NCBI GenBank assembly: GCA_036345935.2
Contig: JADWOT020000007.1
Location: 2,965,719-3,029,718, forward strand
Direction of reading: 5' to 3'
From: Taenia hydatigena
Lineage: Eukaryota; Platyhelminthes; Cestoda; Cyclophyllidea; Taeniidae
DNA length: 64,000 bases
In this document: positions 11,896 through 26,150 of the stretch, piece after piece
Numbering within the stretch: position 1 is the first letter of the stretch
How the letters are laid out: every line of letters begins with the position of its first letter
Translations under genes and position numbers: made by a program
The notes under the pieces: model-generated
The model's database searches: none
The model's input: only the letters and a program-made list of their open reading frames with translations
What the model was told of the DNA's origin: nothing

Positions 11896-14800
11896 CTCCC
11901 ACGTACTCATAATATTTTATAACCTCACAAATCGGGCGGAAAAGCTCGTGAAAAAACGCAGAGTGGCTCGGAATTGTTGGAATTTGATGCGCCAACATAT
12001 GCGGCATCAATTATGCTCAGCTACGTTTAGGTTGATTCAGTGAATGCTAGCATTTGTGGCTTGGCTTGAACGAGATCCGGATAGAGTAGATGCAGTTGTC
12101 GGTCTCATGTAGCATTGGCGGTGGCCTTGTTCAACCACTAAGAAGTGTGACCCAGTGAGATTAGCGGTGAGTACAGAGGAGGTGGTGGTACGTCACTTGA
12201 CGAAATCGCGCCGAAAATTTAGCTATGCATAAGCGGTAATGTGTGGTTTGAGGAATGATTAATGAAAAGAATTATCACTCACCTGAATTTCGACGGCTGC
12301 GAAAAGTTATTTAGTAGTGATGGTGAGCAGTGCTTTAAGCAATGGTCGCTGGATAATGGGAGGGTGGAAATGTATTTATGACCCACTTGTTATGCAGTCA
12401 ATTACGGCTGGCTGTTAGATATGAGAATTTGTGTTTCAAAAGAGCTTGAACACTTCATAAAACGAAGCATTTGATATAGTTAAGTTAGGACGAAGAGTGA
12501 GGTAAAAGGAAAAGTCGACTCAAGCGAAATCTGGGGCTTTTCCATAAAATCGGGTCAACTGGTTAATTCTTGCCTCTAATCTGTTCTAGCATCAGAAGGC
12601 GGCAGGGATATCGCTGCACCACAAATTATCTGACTGCTATTTTACACCTCGATCAGTGTGCTGTAATGTCTGCAACGCAATGATTGCAGTAAACACAGTG
12701 ATTATGCCAAAGGTGGCAAGTTGTCGGTGATATGTTCAAATGCATGATGAGTCGTCGATTGACTGGCTTGCTTGCAAGTGGGTCAGCTGGCAGTGGAGCT
12801 ATCTAGCCTCACTACCGAGTGCGTTTTGTATGCGTAGAAAGGTCACGGGATTAATCGTTCATCATGGCAACAGAAGTTATTTGAATCAATTTGCTATTTG
12901 AGAGTTCTTCAGTATAAGATTTCAGACGATTTAACCAACCACTATTCAGCGCTGTCGAGGACCGAAACTTTCTTTAAAGGAAAGCCTCTTCCTACCAACG
13001 TGGTTTATGGGTAGCAAATCGAAATTAATCAATTCAATTTTACCTCATTTTCTCCTTTCTCACGATTAGCCAGACTATGACTAATTCAACCTTGCTGCAG
13101 GATCTTAGAATCCATTTGACTTTAATGGAGGGGCAGGATGGGCGTGACCTCTTCTAAGGGTTCTGTTCACTCCATTTAGTCACGACAATGCAGACATTTC
13201 CGACTAATGGTTTCAATAATCTTATAACTTGATGAGAAGCATTTCTTTGCAATGAAGTGCATCTCGTAGTCATAAGTGGCTGCAGAGTTTGTTCTTAGCA
13301 AATGGACTCAATGAATGCCCTGATCGACTGGTTTGTTTGCTCCTCCTATTTCTGTTTCCTTCAAAATGCATTGCTAATTCCAATGATGCTACTTAATTGA
13401 CGTTAGTAACACTTTTCTGTTTTAGTATGCAGGGATCCGATTCAGTTCAGTGAATGATAGTCGCGGTCTGCATCCGCTTCGAATGCCTTCTTCTCACAAT
13501 AAGTAAAGTAAGCCTAGGGAGAACATGAATGAGGAATTCGCATTTACACAAAAAGGGCTTGATCGTCGACATGTGCGTGAACCGTATTGCACACTGTTAA
13601 AGTTTCTACGAGGTTTGCGCACTATATGAGCTTGCGATTGGCCCTGCCATTGTCCCCGCTTGCAAGAAATCTTAGCGATTCATTTGCACTAGTATTGAGA
13701 GCAAAAATAGATGTATCAAGCACAAAATTGGACTTTCAGTGACATGCTTTAGCCATTGTAGCACAGGCGAGGTCAATAATGAACTGGTTGATGCTAATGC
13801 AACTGCAGCAATCACTAGATGGCTGCTCTCCCATCTTCTTTAGCCACAAGAACGTCCATGAGGCTCTTCTAATACTCACTTAATTGCGCGGCATTTGTAC
13901 CACATGTACCATCCTCTCTGCCCACCATGGCGTGAATCAACTTCAGACACTAGCATTCAAACCGTCAATCAATTCCAAGTTAATACTTCCAATGAACGTG
14001 TTTAGCCTAAAATCCAGCCACGCATGCACCAAAAAAGTGTAGGCATATTTTAAACTTGCCACGCTTTGTGCTAACGTGTCGCAGTAGTGCGATATGATAA
14101 CGAAATGCCACGCATGTCTGGGTTGAACACACTATATTATGTGTCAGAGTTATTACAAGATGCCACGGTAAAGTTGATACCTAGATATTGACAAGAAATG
14201 GAACCATCTCGATTTGCCTAAGGGATTACCTATGCTGCTCTTTTGCCTTGAGAAAACTCATTTGGAGATTAGAATTATGTCTCACTGTAGATATCACGTG
14301 AGTTATTGCGCAGAATACTTTTAATTTTCTTGTCGCTAATTTATTTTAAATAATTGGTTTTATGCGATGGTGTGGCGGCCGGGGAGTACGTGAAATCTAC
14401 ACGAGGCGTGGTTTGGGTGAGCGAATTAGAACATCGCTTCTCGGCTCTCTGAGCTAAGATCATGTGTAGTATCTGTTCTTTGCAGTGTAATTTCTGCAAC
14501 GGTCCCTAATTTGGGACCAATGAAATTACCTGTATTTTTCCAACTGGGACGGGTGCTGTGAGCTTGCTCAACCCCGTCCACAGGTCGGCCTTGTATTGCA
14601 TTACCTCGAGGATTGGCCCATTAATGAATACCAAGATAGAGGGAGACAGCGTGGAGTGCGTTCCGCGGCTGGTCGCTTCGCAGTGCGCGTGTAAGTGTGT
14701 ACGAGGGGAAGGGATGAAGTAAGGGCTGCTCTAACCGCAGGGCACTCTGCGTCACACCACGACACCGCCTTCTCTCGCAGCTCAAAACAGCGCCGCTCCT

Positions 14801-17084
14801 CAGCAATCAGAAGAGCATTGTGCACGAAACCGCATGTATCCACTCGCTCAATCCTGCCGCATACCGGATGTCCGCTGTGTGGATTGCGAAGGCTGCTCAC
14901 GAGTGCGGAGTGTTAAGAGGCTGGATCGAAGGGGGCAGTGTCGAGGTTCATTGCTCCCTTTCGAATTGTTAATTTCGTAAATATTATCCTCATTTGCTGG
15001 CAGTTCACTCATGCACTGCAGTAGTTTTATTGCTTTCAATGCGCCTTTGGAGTGAGGGGCAGTGGAGTGGTTTGCGCCTTGTACTGGACAACAACCCTTT
15101 CACTCCCTATACTCAGTTACTTTCACCAGGGGTGAAGGGGGAGGGCGGGTGGCTGTAGAAGAGGAGGCGTCGTTGGAAGCCTATGCGAGGGGTCGAAGCT
15201 CAGACAGTACAATTTATTAAATGTGCAAAAGTGGTCTTGGACGTGATACTCATGCTGATTTCCTACGTAACGCCTAAGCTGGTCTGAATTGTGCAGTAGG
15301 CAATTTTTTCAGGTAGTTAGGATACGCGGTCTCAGATGTCCCAATGAACAACTCTAATGACCTTTGCTCACAGCTAATTCGCACCACCTAAATTTCACTA
15401 GACCCCTTGTCCTTCCAGAACTCAAAGACACGCACTGCGATTCGTGCATCGATTAAGATTTTATCGGCTCGCGGATCGTTAAGTGAGAACGCATTTCGAT
15501 ACCATTAATGTATCAGAGCTCTTAGTGCAATCAGACGAAGACGCAAGTAAGCTTTTAGCACCGCGCACAAACACTTGGGACTATCCTACATGAGTCAGAG
15601 GACGAAACACGACAAGCGACTTCAAATCGATGTCCGCCGAGATGGAGGATTGGTACACAAATTCAGGTCAATTTACTCACCACAGCTGTACTGCAGGGTT
15701 CATCGCCTTTATGGCAAAGAGTTGGTCAGAGTAATGAGCGTTCTGTCGCCTAATACGTGCTTTGTCCGCGCCACACTACCCCGATTTTAACCATTATTCT
15801 GCAACTCTGCAAGGGCAGATCGCCGATCAGACGCGAAAGTGAAGTTCGCACACTTATGACTGAAAGGAAACTACCTGATAGTACATATAAGGGCACTCAA
15901 CAAGGGCAGTACCTAGGCTGGGGGCTAATGAGACGAGGAATTAATGCCATAGTTTGGTTGTTGAGAGAGATCGCTGAGATACCACGAGGCAGCCATTGCG
16001 AACACCGTGATGGGATTGCGTCAGAATTTATGGGGGCAGAAAGGAGGAAGTGTCTCGTCCACCCCGTGTTCGCGCTGAAATCCATTAGCTCTGACCTATT
16101 CGTTCAAAGGACTACAAGACAGAAGGCAAGGCGATAATCAGGAAACGCGCCACATTTTCATCCATCGTGTAAATCTATGCCGCGTTGAATGCACCCTTGG
16201 TGTGAGAGGTGGGAAGGAACTTAGAATATCCTGTATGACGATTGTTGCATTCACCGAAGACGATAGAAGCCACTATTCTATTTTCAATTTGTAACAAACC
16301 CGCCAGCCTGCTTGTGGGTAGCTTTTCAATTCTCATATTTATTGTATGATGTTTAAGCGCAATTCTTCCTAAGATGGATACCCTAAATGTTGCGCAGTAT
16401 TTGATTCCTTATTTAATTGTCCGCAAGTACTTTATAGATATATGCAAATCATTTATAAATCCTCTTTTAACAATGAACTGCTTGCTGTTTTTAAATACAT
16501 TTGCAGCGGCCTTTTTGACTTAGACTTTTTTGTGCATTTGCGTAGGTTTAGGATTAGGAAGGTATTTAATCAGAAGTTTTTTATTTCGGCAGTTTCAAGG
16601 TCATTGACCGTATTTAGTATATTGTCTGTCGGTATGGTGGGTGAGTTGCGTGTTTTAGTTGCGACGCTACTTTAGCAAATTAGGATCTGTTGGCCTCGGG
16701 TTGAAAAGAACTGCTGAATTTCAGGCCTCAATTGGTGTCAAAGATGATCCGGTCTTAAGGATGACAACAACGTACCTGTCTGTGGTGGCGCATCTAATAA
16801 GCTCCGAGGGATAACAGAAAGATTGTCAAATTTGAGGTTTGACCTTTCTACTGCTCTCCAATTTGTGGTGGTACGAATGGATTTCTGCCCAGTAAGTGGC
16901 ATGATCAATGTTGTGTTTTGATAAATCAGTCGTTAATCCTCTTTCCGAAGTATTTTTACAAATGCAATTTGACAGCTGCACTATCCAAATTGCTGCAGTA
17001 GCCATATTAGTAGAATCGGTCGTACTCATTGGACGCGAATTCAGTTGAGGCGCCCTCTGAAAGGGTACCTGAGCACTTTCCCTC
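11896..17084. other. No identifiable gene
   Basis: About 5.2 kb without a recognisable gene. There are GC-richer patches at 14,600-15,200 and 15,570-16,140, where open frames overlap on both strands (for example 15,757-16,137 plus, 126 codons), but none resembles a known family and no splice pattern is evident. Confidence 0.5.
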
Positions 17085-17350
17085 CATTTATGAGCAGAAT
17101 GCCGCCGCCTTCAGCTTCAGCAGGCGCGATCTGAATAAACCTAAGCCAAGGTCGTGAACATTCTGCAACGAACGAGACTTCAACGTGCATTCTACACGAT
17201 CGTGCACTGAATGTCTATCTATCGGCTTGATCGATACTGCTTCTCGAATGCTCAGCCTGTTTCTGCTGATACGATGATGTTTTTCGGATGGAATATTTGT
17301 TGGCGCAGGTGATGGGTGGATGCAAATATTGAATTCTGCTGCGAGAAATA
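17085..17350 (+). repeat. Dispersed repeat F, copy F1
   Basis: Aligns by eye with 25,895-26,150 and with 37,815-38,105. Landmarks include 'gcgatctgaataaacctaag' (F1) against 'ttcgaacaaacctaagcc' (F2) and 'gtgatttgtaaagcatagg' (F3), then 'tctacacgatcgtgcactg' and 'gatgtttttcggatggaat'. All three copies lie on the plus strand. The longest open frame of the window (187 codons, minus, 17,088-17,651) overlaps it but resembles no family I know. Confidence 0.55.
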
Positions 17351-20300
17351 GATATGACTGAACGAATGGAGCAGCGTACCGGTAATATTTTCCCGAAGTG
17401 CAAAGGGCAGGTGTTTCGTGAAGGCTGTGCCACCGCTGAATGTTGTTTTGGCAATCAACGTTCGCTGATGGATTTTTTTGCCGAAAGTGTTGGAAGTCTG
17501 CAAAGTAGGGTGCAAGCGGTGCCGTGTCGTGACTCGCGCGTAGTGACGTGGCAGGCGAAAAGGGCCAAGTTAATGAGTGTGAAGATCGTGGATAGATGGA
17601 GGGAGGAACTCGCCACTTCATAGTTGCGTATAGATGCGCATTTTTGTGCACATCTGTAAAGTCTCCACTTGTACATACTGTTTACTTGCTGCTTATCTAC
17701 TTTGATGAGGTGTGACGCCTGACTGCGAAGTGTAGTCTTTTGCATTAAGCCGCAGCCACTGCCTGTTGAATGGGGATCCAACACCGACTTAGGACTAACT
17801 GTGCCTCCTCTTATTATTTTATCTTCCACATGTTTCACTTCTTTGCTGTCATCAGTTGTTTAGGTGCCTTCACCCAGCACTGGTATACATGAAGTATTGG
17901 CAGTTCTGACTTGCGCATTTTGTTTTGTTTTTTTCGGTCTGATGGGTGGTTAGTGTACGTTTGTCGATCACTTGTATTGTCATGGAGGCCTAAATGAGTC
18001 AGGTCGTGTTTAGCGAGATTCAATGAATATGCATGTGTTTTTTGAGTAGTTTCATTGAGAGAAGTTGTTTATAGTTATTACAAAGTGTGCTAAATTTGTT
18101 ACTGGATTGAGTGTGCTGGATGTTGCTAGGTGAGGTTGATTTGCGTCATGCTACGTGTGAGCTTCTGCAACGGACTACAGGCATTGCTTCTGAATAAGTG
18201 TAAATCCATCCACGTTGGGATGGTAGCATTCATGCTGGGTACTCTTGCATTAAGTGGGTATATTACACTTAAACCCCTGATGGTTTGAAAGCTTGCTGCT
18301 GTTTTACTTATTATAAAGGTTTTGTGTATTTGATGGGACTATCTCGTGGGTTTGTGCGCATATCAGGTGCACTCAGATTTTTCTGATTATTAGGCAATTT
18401 CGTTGGTCCCTTCTGCCGATGTTAGTTTGTTTTTAAATGGGAGAAAAGGCAGGGCAGAAGAAGCGACATTGAGCGAATCCGACTGTTTATTGTTCCCTGT
18501 TTAAGACACCAAACTATGAACATTTATCATTGTCAGAAGAAGCATCTGGGGATGTTCGCCTTCGAATTGCTGATGAACGAAATGTTTATGGGAAACGTAA
18601 TGTCACGATGATGACTTTGAAGACGACCCACTAATTATCTTGGCTTGTTCACTTCTCCTGTGGTAGTCCCGACGTAGTCCTTTTCGTCACTCTTCCCCCT
18701 TAGGCGTGTAGCAATTAGCGTTGGCTTTAGCTGTTTTGCTTTTGGGCTAATAGTTGGCTGACAGGTAGTGGAGACAGACAAAGTTTAGGTTAGCCACATT
18801 AATATTCTTGACGGCTAGTGGTCAGTAGACGTCCCTCAAGACGTGGGTGGATGTGCACTGGCAAGTGTTAAGCTTCATCTGATTCTTTATTTACGTTCTT
18901 TAACTTACCTGTTGATTTGGTTATTTGGTTGGTAAGGTTTTTGTTGGATGTATATTTCACCGTCTATGGATCTATTCCCCTACTTATCTCCACTTTTTCA
19001 CTGTAGCGAAATGATATTTGGCGTTAGAACGTTTGTAGGGTCCTGCTTGATGTGAGCGAGCTTGTTGAATTCGCTCCATCTTAGTCAAAACATCTGGCTG
19101 TCGGAGATGCTGACATTAACACCTCTCCGACGCCCTCGTGACGAGTGGTTTTGGAGAGCATTGCTTTATTTTGATTGCATTGTCGCTACTAATAATGCTT
19201 AAGCTGGATGTTGCTCCTAGCTGGAGGAAATGGAATGCTTTACAATGTTCAGCTGCCTTATGCACAGTGCATGTTCTGCTGTTTTTTAGAGCACGCGCAC
19301 ACGCACGTTTGGTCTAATGCAGTAACATCCATTGTCTTTGACTACTGCCATGCGCGTGTCCAATGCAGCGGAGCTGTGGTATCGGGGAGGGTGGAAGGGG
19401 ATACCGCCGTCATAGACATGTCCACGGTCTAGTGCGTACGGTCCCCTAACCGTATATTCTAGCAATTGGCGATATTGAACGTTATTAAAATCCTTCTATT
19501 GCCCATTTACACCTTCGTTCTTTGTTTAGTTGACTAGTCATCTAGTAGAGGTTTGGAGGCAGAGTTTGGATGAGGAGGTAAAGCCAGTATCGGCTGTCTA
19601 ATCACCTGGCTGTCACTTTGTATATCTCAATCTCTCTGTCTGCCAACCTATCAGCGCACTCAACTGTCTATTGTTTCATCCATCGATCTATTTCTCTGCC
19701 CATTCTTTTACTTGCGGAATGTGTAGTGGCCAATTGCGATAGCATATGATAGATATGTGAGACCGGTCTTGACGAACTTGTTTGCATTGTTCACAGAAGG
19801 CATTGAAATGATGAAAAATGCCTCACTTTGAATAGCAGAGACGCTGGAGTAAGGCACCTTAGTCATCCGGATATGAAGCTAAGTAGGAGGTGAAACCATC
19901 AATAAGATGTTGATAGATCACACAGTTTGCCAGTCTTTGCACCGACTGAAGTTAAGAGAAGGAGGCAGACGTCAATTAAGGTGCCTTAAAGAATGTAAGT
20001 TTTGCTGAAGATGATGCGTAGCAATGTTGGAAGGCTAGCTGGATCAAATTAGGCGTCATGTCAGTGCAGAACTGTGCCGGCGTTCTTTCTTATGCTTCCA
20101 AAGCCGCTTTCCTACCAAGTGCAGGTGATAGCAATCCTTTCGACTAAGCATAGCGTCTGTAGCACAAGATTTGGGTGTCAAGCAAGGGGTCGCGCAAAAC
20201 AGTGTTGGCTGCTTGGTTGTTCAAAACCACTGGACGCAGACAAAATGGCCGCGTGACTCATCATGATGGCCTTATCCATCAATTTGGTCTCAGCCACGGG

Positions 20301-23300
20301 GACACGGGACTCATAATGGGAATAAACATTGTCAATCCACATTTGTCTCAAGGGTTGCGTTGTTATTCATCAGGGGATCTACAACTCAGTCAATACCTAC
20401 CCACAGGGCTGCCGGACTTAACCAGGGATGATTAAATCGAAATGTGTTAATCACAAGAGCCACGAGCCACATCATGGAGTGCTTGACGCGTGGCGTTTTC
20501 ACGACTGGCCTCTGCGTTATTGCTTCTTCCCACTCTGCCATCGGTTCTATTTTTAATGGAACGCATGAGATGACTTCTTCATTTTAGTGTGGTTGGCTTT
20601 CTTATCATCGTTAGAGTGGTTAACGAACCCATTGTGCTGTTCTCTTTACTTTCATGCGTTTGTTATTTGTCCATGCTTAGACATTTGCAACATTTCGATT
20701 GGGTAATACTTTAGTTTAAAAGCACCTTCGGGGAGGGTGATTGATAATCAGAAATCGTCCATTTCCCTTTCTTCATGACCAATGCTAATTTTTGACTTCC
20801 AATGAAAGAGTGACAGAGCTCCTTTTGATCGGTCCTCGCGTATGGCATCAGTTTTACCGATTTCACTCATTTCTGCGATTTCCTCGTAAAAGCCAGCATT
20901 TTTGAGGGGAGTTTAAAGGCGGCTGCTTGGCGATGGAGGGTCTCTTGTCCCTTGTTAGCTTGCGAAGTGTAAACATCATACCATTAAGAGGCTCTTGGTG
21001 GAGCGTTGGAGTTTTGCGTCTCGGACTCAACTATAACGTGCAAAGTCAAGCGGGTTGGCTATTTTCTCAAAAGGTGGGTTTTGCAACGATTCTGCTAAGC
21101 CGCCTCTTTGCACTGTTTCATTTGGTTCTTAGGGCTCTTCTTCGCTCAGTTGAAATTCTCTCTTGCTAATAATATGCAAAGAACAGGCAGACATTTCGTT
21201 CCGGTTATTTGGTTTACAAGGGAATTTCGGCGTAGCTTCAGTCTTCCCGTCTTTGAGCTTGCAATTAATTCATCAGCAGGCTCAAGCTTTTTGTCTTTTT
21301 TTAACACCTGAAATTTGACAGTTTTTTTCGATCTAGCTTCAAGTTTTTGTAACATCTTTTTTCCTGTGCCACGTGTGTTATTGTCCACAACCTATGCATT
21401 GTCGCACAGTCTTTAGAGTTTGTCTTCATATAGAGCAGCAAAACGGGCGGCTGTGGTCTGCATTTCATTAGTGCAAATAGTCTGGTGATGTTTGATCTCG
21501 ATTGGGATCCAGCTGACGAAGACCAGACCGCAGTGCGTGTGTATGGTGATGTACGGAAGGGACAGTTTCACAACTATCGCATCAAATCGGTTCCATAAAT
21601 GCCACGGCTGTGATGTCCTTTTAGTTGCGCATAATGGAGGGGAGGATGCCGTACTAGCAGGCTCATCCGAAGACATTGAGCAATTGTGAAGTGGAGTTAA
21701 TGGGGAGGGTGGAGGGTCGTTTTGGTCTTGTTGAGCTGAATGAGCTCCTTGCATGTTACTCAGGGACTGCTCCTGACATGCATGACAGATTGGTCGTAAA
21801 GGTGATTTCTCTTTCCTTCATTGCCATCCAAATAAAGGAAGAATTTTGAGCTTAATTTGCCGTAAGCATTAGCACGAATGTATTCGACCCTTGCACAATT
21901 TTACGGCAGGTTGATATTTTCGTCTGTCTGTAGTGTATGAATCCAGTGCAGACACGAGGACCATCACTTGAAGCGGCTTATAACCGTAATTTGTCCGTGT
22001 GGATCCTGGAGACCATGCGCTGAAGGAGGAAGGGGCATTGAAAAGACCGATAATGTCTTCCGTCATCGTCCGAATGTGAAGCAACTAGAGACTCTCTAAA
22101 TCTCCAATTCGCACCAATTCTGATGTCTGCACCTCTCTCTCCAAGCCTGGATGATGTCTAATGCTGAATGCTTCTTTGGTGTTTCCATTATTAGAAAATC
22201 AAAGGTGCTGCACACGGTGGCCTCCTTCTGTTTTTCCTTACCACTTTCACATACTAGCATCCTGATTTCAAGTTAAGGGTGCACAGTTGCTTGAATCCGT
22301 GTAATGCATCTAACGATTTGTTTATAATGAGTAACAGGAATGCGTCTGTCTTCGATATGACTTTTAGATGCTTATAGTCTGTGCAAAAACGCATGACTTT
22401 TATAATTGTGCAACGTTATTTTGAATAATCTCTTTAATTGGACTGTTTGCTTCTAGCAAGTGCGTGGTATGAGTCTGAGTGGTTAACAGATGGGTCCCAT
22501 TTCACAAAGCTTGCTCGACCTAGTTGAGGGCTTTGCAACTGGCATCGTTTGTTTGCTCTTGTTGTAGGTACTATGAATCAACTGTGTGCAATCTCAGTTA
22601 AGCTGTTCATGGGTACGACTGCGTCCTTTTGGAGGGCACTGCAAGTGTTATCTGCGATTCCATCGGTAGCGAAACAGCTGGATTGTCTTTAGTGCCACAT
22701 CTGATAATATATTCCCAAGTTTTGAATCTGCGGAGCTTTGCAGCCGAATGTCCATCGAATGAACAAGGCGGCAATCCAGAAAACATATTGTAAAACTGAG
22801 TACGTGGTGCACTTGGACGACGACAAGCATAAGGATGACAGGATATCAAACGGACTCAATAGGCTTCCAAAGGATTTGAAGTTGGGTGCTTATAGTCACT
22901 AAATTAGCCTTAAGCACTTCTGACTCAGTCTGAACTTGGACCGGGAATTTCAGCAATCTTAATCTATATAAAGATCCACGCAGCCCTCCTGGATAGACAG
23001 ACCGTTGACTGTCTGAAACAAAACGCGGGTGCGTTGCTATGTGATGAATAGACGTGTTGTTACGTGTTCTATGTTTACACTACGCGTGCGCATACAGATG
23101 GGGGTCGAGGGACGACGCTGGTTGGGTAAGCACTAATGGCGGTTCGAAGGCAAGGCATGGTGTCCGAGTGTGGGGGTGCAGGATACAGACACAAGGGGAG
23201 GAAAAAGGGGGGAGACGGAGGTGCGGTACCACCGTGAGCACAGTCACCTATTCACCAGCTGCAGATGATGAACACATCAATCGAGACGGGTTTAAACATG

Positions 23301-25189
23301 TCCACTCATGAGAACAGTGGATGGCCTGATTCATATTGTCGCCGCACCTGCTTTCTCCAACACACATTCGCATAGGCAGTGTGAGGGTTTCCGTCACCTG
23401 GATATGTTGATTGGTAAAGCCGCTGTCATTAGCCTAATAGTTACTCCAGACCCTCAACTAGCGCTGTACTGACAAGACTGCGGGATTATTAGACATGCTC
23501 CAAGGGTTAAGTAGATTTTAATCAAAGTGCGCATTAATTAATCTTGGGAATTGCAACCGATTAAATGTGACACTACTACATTGGATTTTGCATTCTTCGC
23601 GCAAAGTTCATCAAAATGCACATTTACTCAGAGTTTGACGACGTCTGCAAGCACAAATTCAAGTTGAAAATCATGACATAATGGTGCAGCCACAATGACG
23701 CCTCATTTTTACTTAGCAGTCACAAATGGCACAAATCAACTTTCGGAAGAAATGACGCATCTATACTTGAGGGACGAACTTAATTCCATGACATTTGTAC
23801 AAACGAAATGCCACAGAAGATTTGCAAGTGGATCAAAGCAGCGCATGAAGCTCCATGCATTGATGATACAGTTAAAAATGTCCATTTCCGTTAAGACAAA
23901 GCTAACAAATAAGATGACAGGTGATGCCAACTAATAAAAAACCCTTGTAAGTATGAGGAACATCGTAATTAGGATTGAAGAAGACAGTGAGACACTGCGC
24001 ACTAGCATCGATGACCTGGATGCATGCACTTGTGGAACTATCAAGATGGAAGCCGTCCAGGCAACAATATTCTCCAATGCTAAGCACACGACGATGTTGG
24101 TTGGTTGAACAGTAAATAACATTCTTCAGACCAATCAGATCTTCGGATAACAAGAATCGGGCTTACTCTTTAAAGGGATGTGAATCTCTTGCAGAACTAG
24201 GCACGTTTTATAAATGCTAGCATTTCGGTTGAGCTTACTCCTCCAGGCTAATAGTCAGTCTTCACATAAGTAGCTCGAGACGAGGAACGCATTCAATGCA
24301 TTGTGTGCAAAGTAGTACAATGAAGAAAATTCATGCAAATCATTAATCGCCCTCAAAAATATCGATACAGTTTGTGAAGAAATGTATATCCTCCTGGGTG
24401 CACAATGCGTACCATTGAGAACTGAGAGATGAATAAACTGGTTAAAGCTATTTGTGTGGGATTCAAGTAAACTTGCCTGGATAGAATGCCAAATAAAAGT
24501 GCTGTCGTTTAAAGGGAAGGAGGAATGTTTGCGCTATTAGCACACTGAGGGATGCAAGTAAAGATAACGCCTTTTGTTATAATATCTGCCATGAACCAAG
24601 TAGAATGGATCAGAGCGTGGTCTCACACTCCACCTTACATCGAAGATTTGACTTGAAACCGAATAAATATTACCTGCGATAAGAAAGTGTTGGGAGTTCA
24701 AAATATGCATGATTACGACTACGAAATCATAGCCGTCTCAGAACTTGGATGCACTTTCAGCGAATTGGAAAACCGTTGGAAATGGATGCATTGTTACTTA
24801 CAAGAGCGTCTGCAGATGCCGTTTGACTCGCGTGAGACCACGACCTTTGACTGAAAGCTTTATAAATTACTAAATTCAGTGTTAATTAATAATTGCTTAG
24901 TGTTTAAAGAATTGTGACGACGACTGCTCTTTTTATAACCTAGGCATTACTTCGCCAAAATCAAGGTCGTTTATTGTCCACGCAGCGTTGAAAGTAATTG
25001 TGGGGCAAAATTGACAGCCACTACGCAGACGGAAACGGTCCCAAAGAAATTGAGAGCAGAGAGCAAGTATGGCAGTTATGCCTATCTGCGCGACATTGAA
25101 CGCGATTACAACAGCCGCGTCTGTGCTATATGAAAATAATAAATAGGAGCATTAGTGCTTATAATGGCATCATTTCTTCTCTTATCCGC
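17351..25189. other. No identifiable gene
   Basis: About 7.8 kb in which I see no RNA gene, known protein family or tandem repeat. A lysine-rich minus-strand frame (21,146-21,388) contains an acceptor-like 'caaatttcag' but is not recognised. Frames at 23,695-23,934 (+) and 23,902-24,153 (-) are likewise unidentified. Confidence 0.5.
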
Positions 25190-25330
25190 TCACCATCAGG
25201 ACCCGTCCTTACACCATTCCATTCACCATTTGCCACCACGCATTCTCCACAGCTTTCTCTTAATCGTTGTTGTGGCAGGCGCACATGCCAGTGCAAATTG
25301 AAGCGTAACACCTACTAAGCACGTTGGCGC
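25190..25330 (+). repeat. Short dispersed repeat J, copy 1
   Basis: Resembles 40,865-40,990 on the same strand: a C-rich 'caccat' stretch followed by 'ggcgcacatgccagtgcaaat' here and 'gggcgcacatgcgtgtgcaaa' there, then a 'ggcg...atgcc' end. Only two copies are clear. Confidence 0.35.
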
Positions 25331-25894
25331 CGATATTGCCTTTTCTACATGGCTCGCTTATCTTATTTATTTACTAATCATTTTATTATTACATTATCTG
25401 CTGAGTTTTTCCTTCTTTGTGCATACTATTATCCCCTCAGTTTGGCCGTGTGACTTCTACTTTTCGAACTCATAGCGTCTTTCACTTTTCATGTTTTATC
25501 TTTGCTGGATTTTTATCCATTGATGTGGGCATGAATGTGTTTATATTTCTGTTGCACCTAGTTGGATTAGAAACATTGCTGAATAATCTTAGTTTGAAAT
25601 TTGACTCTCCAACTATTCCGTGCTTTTTCGGGCACTAATGAGCTGATAATCAGTAGTTGTTGCGATGCATTTTGTGACTTTTCGAGTTGGGTATTTATGT
25701 TTCCTAAAAGGAATTGCTAGCTATTGTGTTTCTCATTTCTTGGCAATTGCTCGGCAGCATTTATATTATCCGGATTTTTCCGATATTATTTTTGTTTAGT
25801 GAAAGCGGCACGACTGAGGTAGCCATTGGAAGGGCACTTCAGTTTGCTATTCTTCATCAATAAACAAAAATTACTCCCCATGGAACTTTGGCAG

Positions 25895-26150
25895 ACGCTA
25901 TTCGAACAAACCTAAGCCGAGATAGCGGAATCTTCTGACGATCGAGACGTCAGCGTGCAGCCTACGCCACTGTCAGACTAAGCATAAATCTGCCTATTCT
26001 GTCGGTACGATTATCGGAGAACGTCATTCTGTTCAAGCATATTATTAATGGTCGCATTTCTTTCGACAGGTACGCGGATGTTTTCGGTTCAAGAATCGTT
26101 GCCACAGGCTACGGGTGGACTATTCCCTACGTGGATCACTTATTTGTGTG
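25895..26150 (+). repeat. Dispersed repeat F, copy F2
   Basis: Shares with F1 the 'aacctaagcc' block, the 'gagac..tca(a)cgtgca' block and 'ggatgttttcgg'. Past the shared core, 'acttatttgtgtggatcttg' at 26,128 resembles 'cttatatgcacggatcttg' at 38,449. This suggests F3 carries about 300 bp that F2 lacks. Confidence 0.5.

Noticed and set aside
17088..17651. Longest open frame in the window, 187 codons on the minus strand
   Set aside because: It overlaps repeat F1, has overlapping frames on the same strand, shows no known motif, and the homologous F2 and F3 copies do not keep it open.
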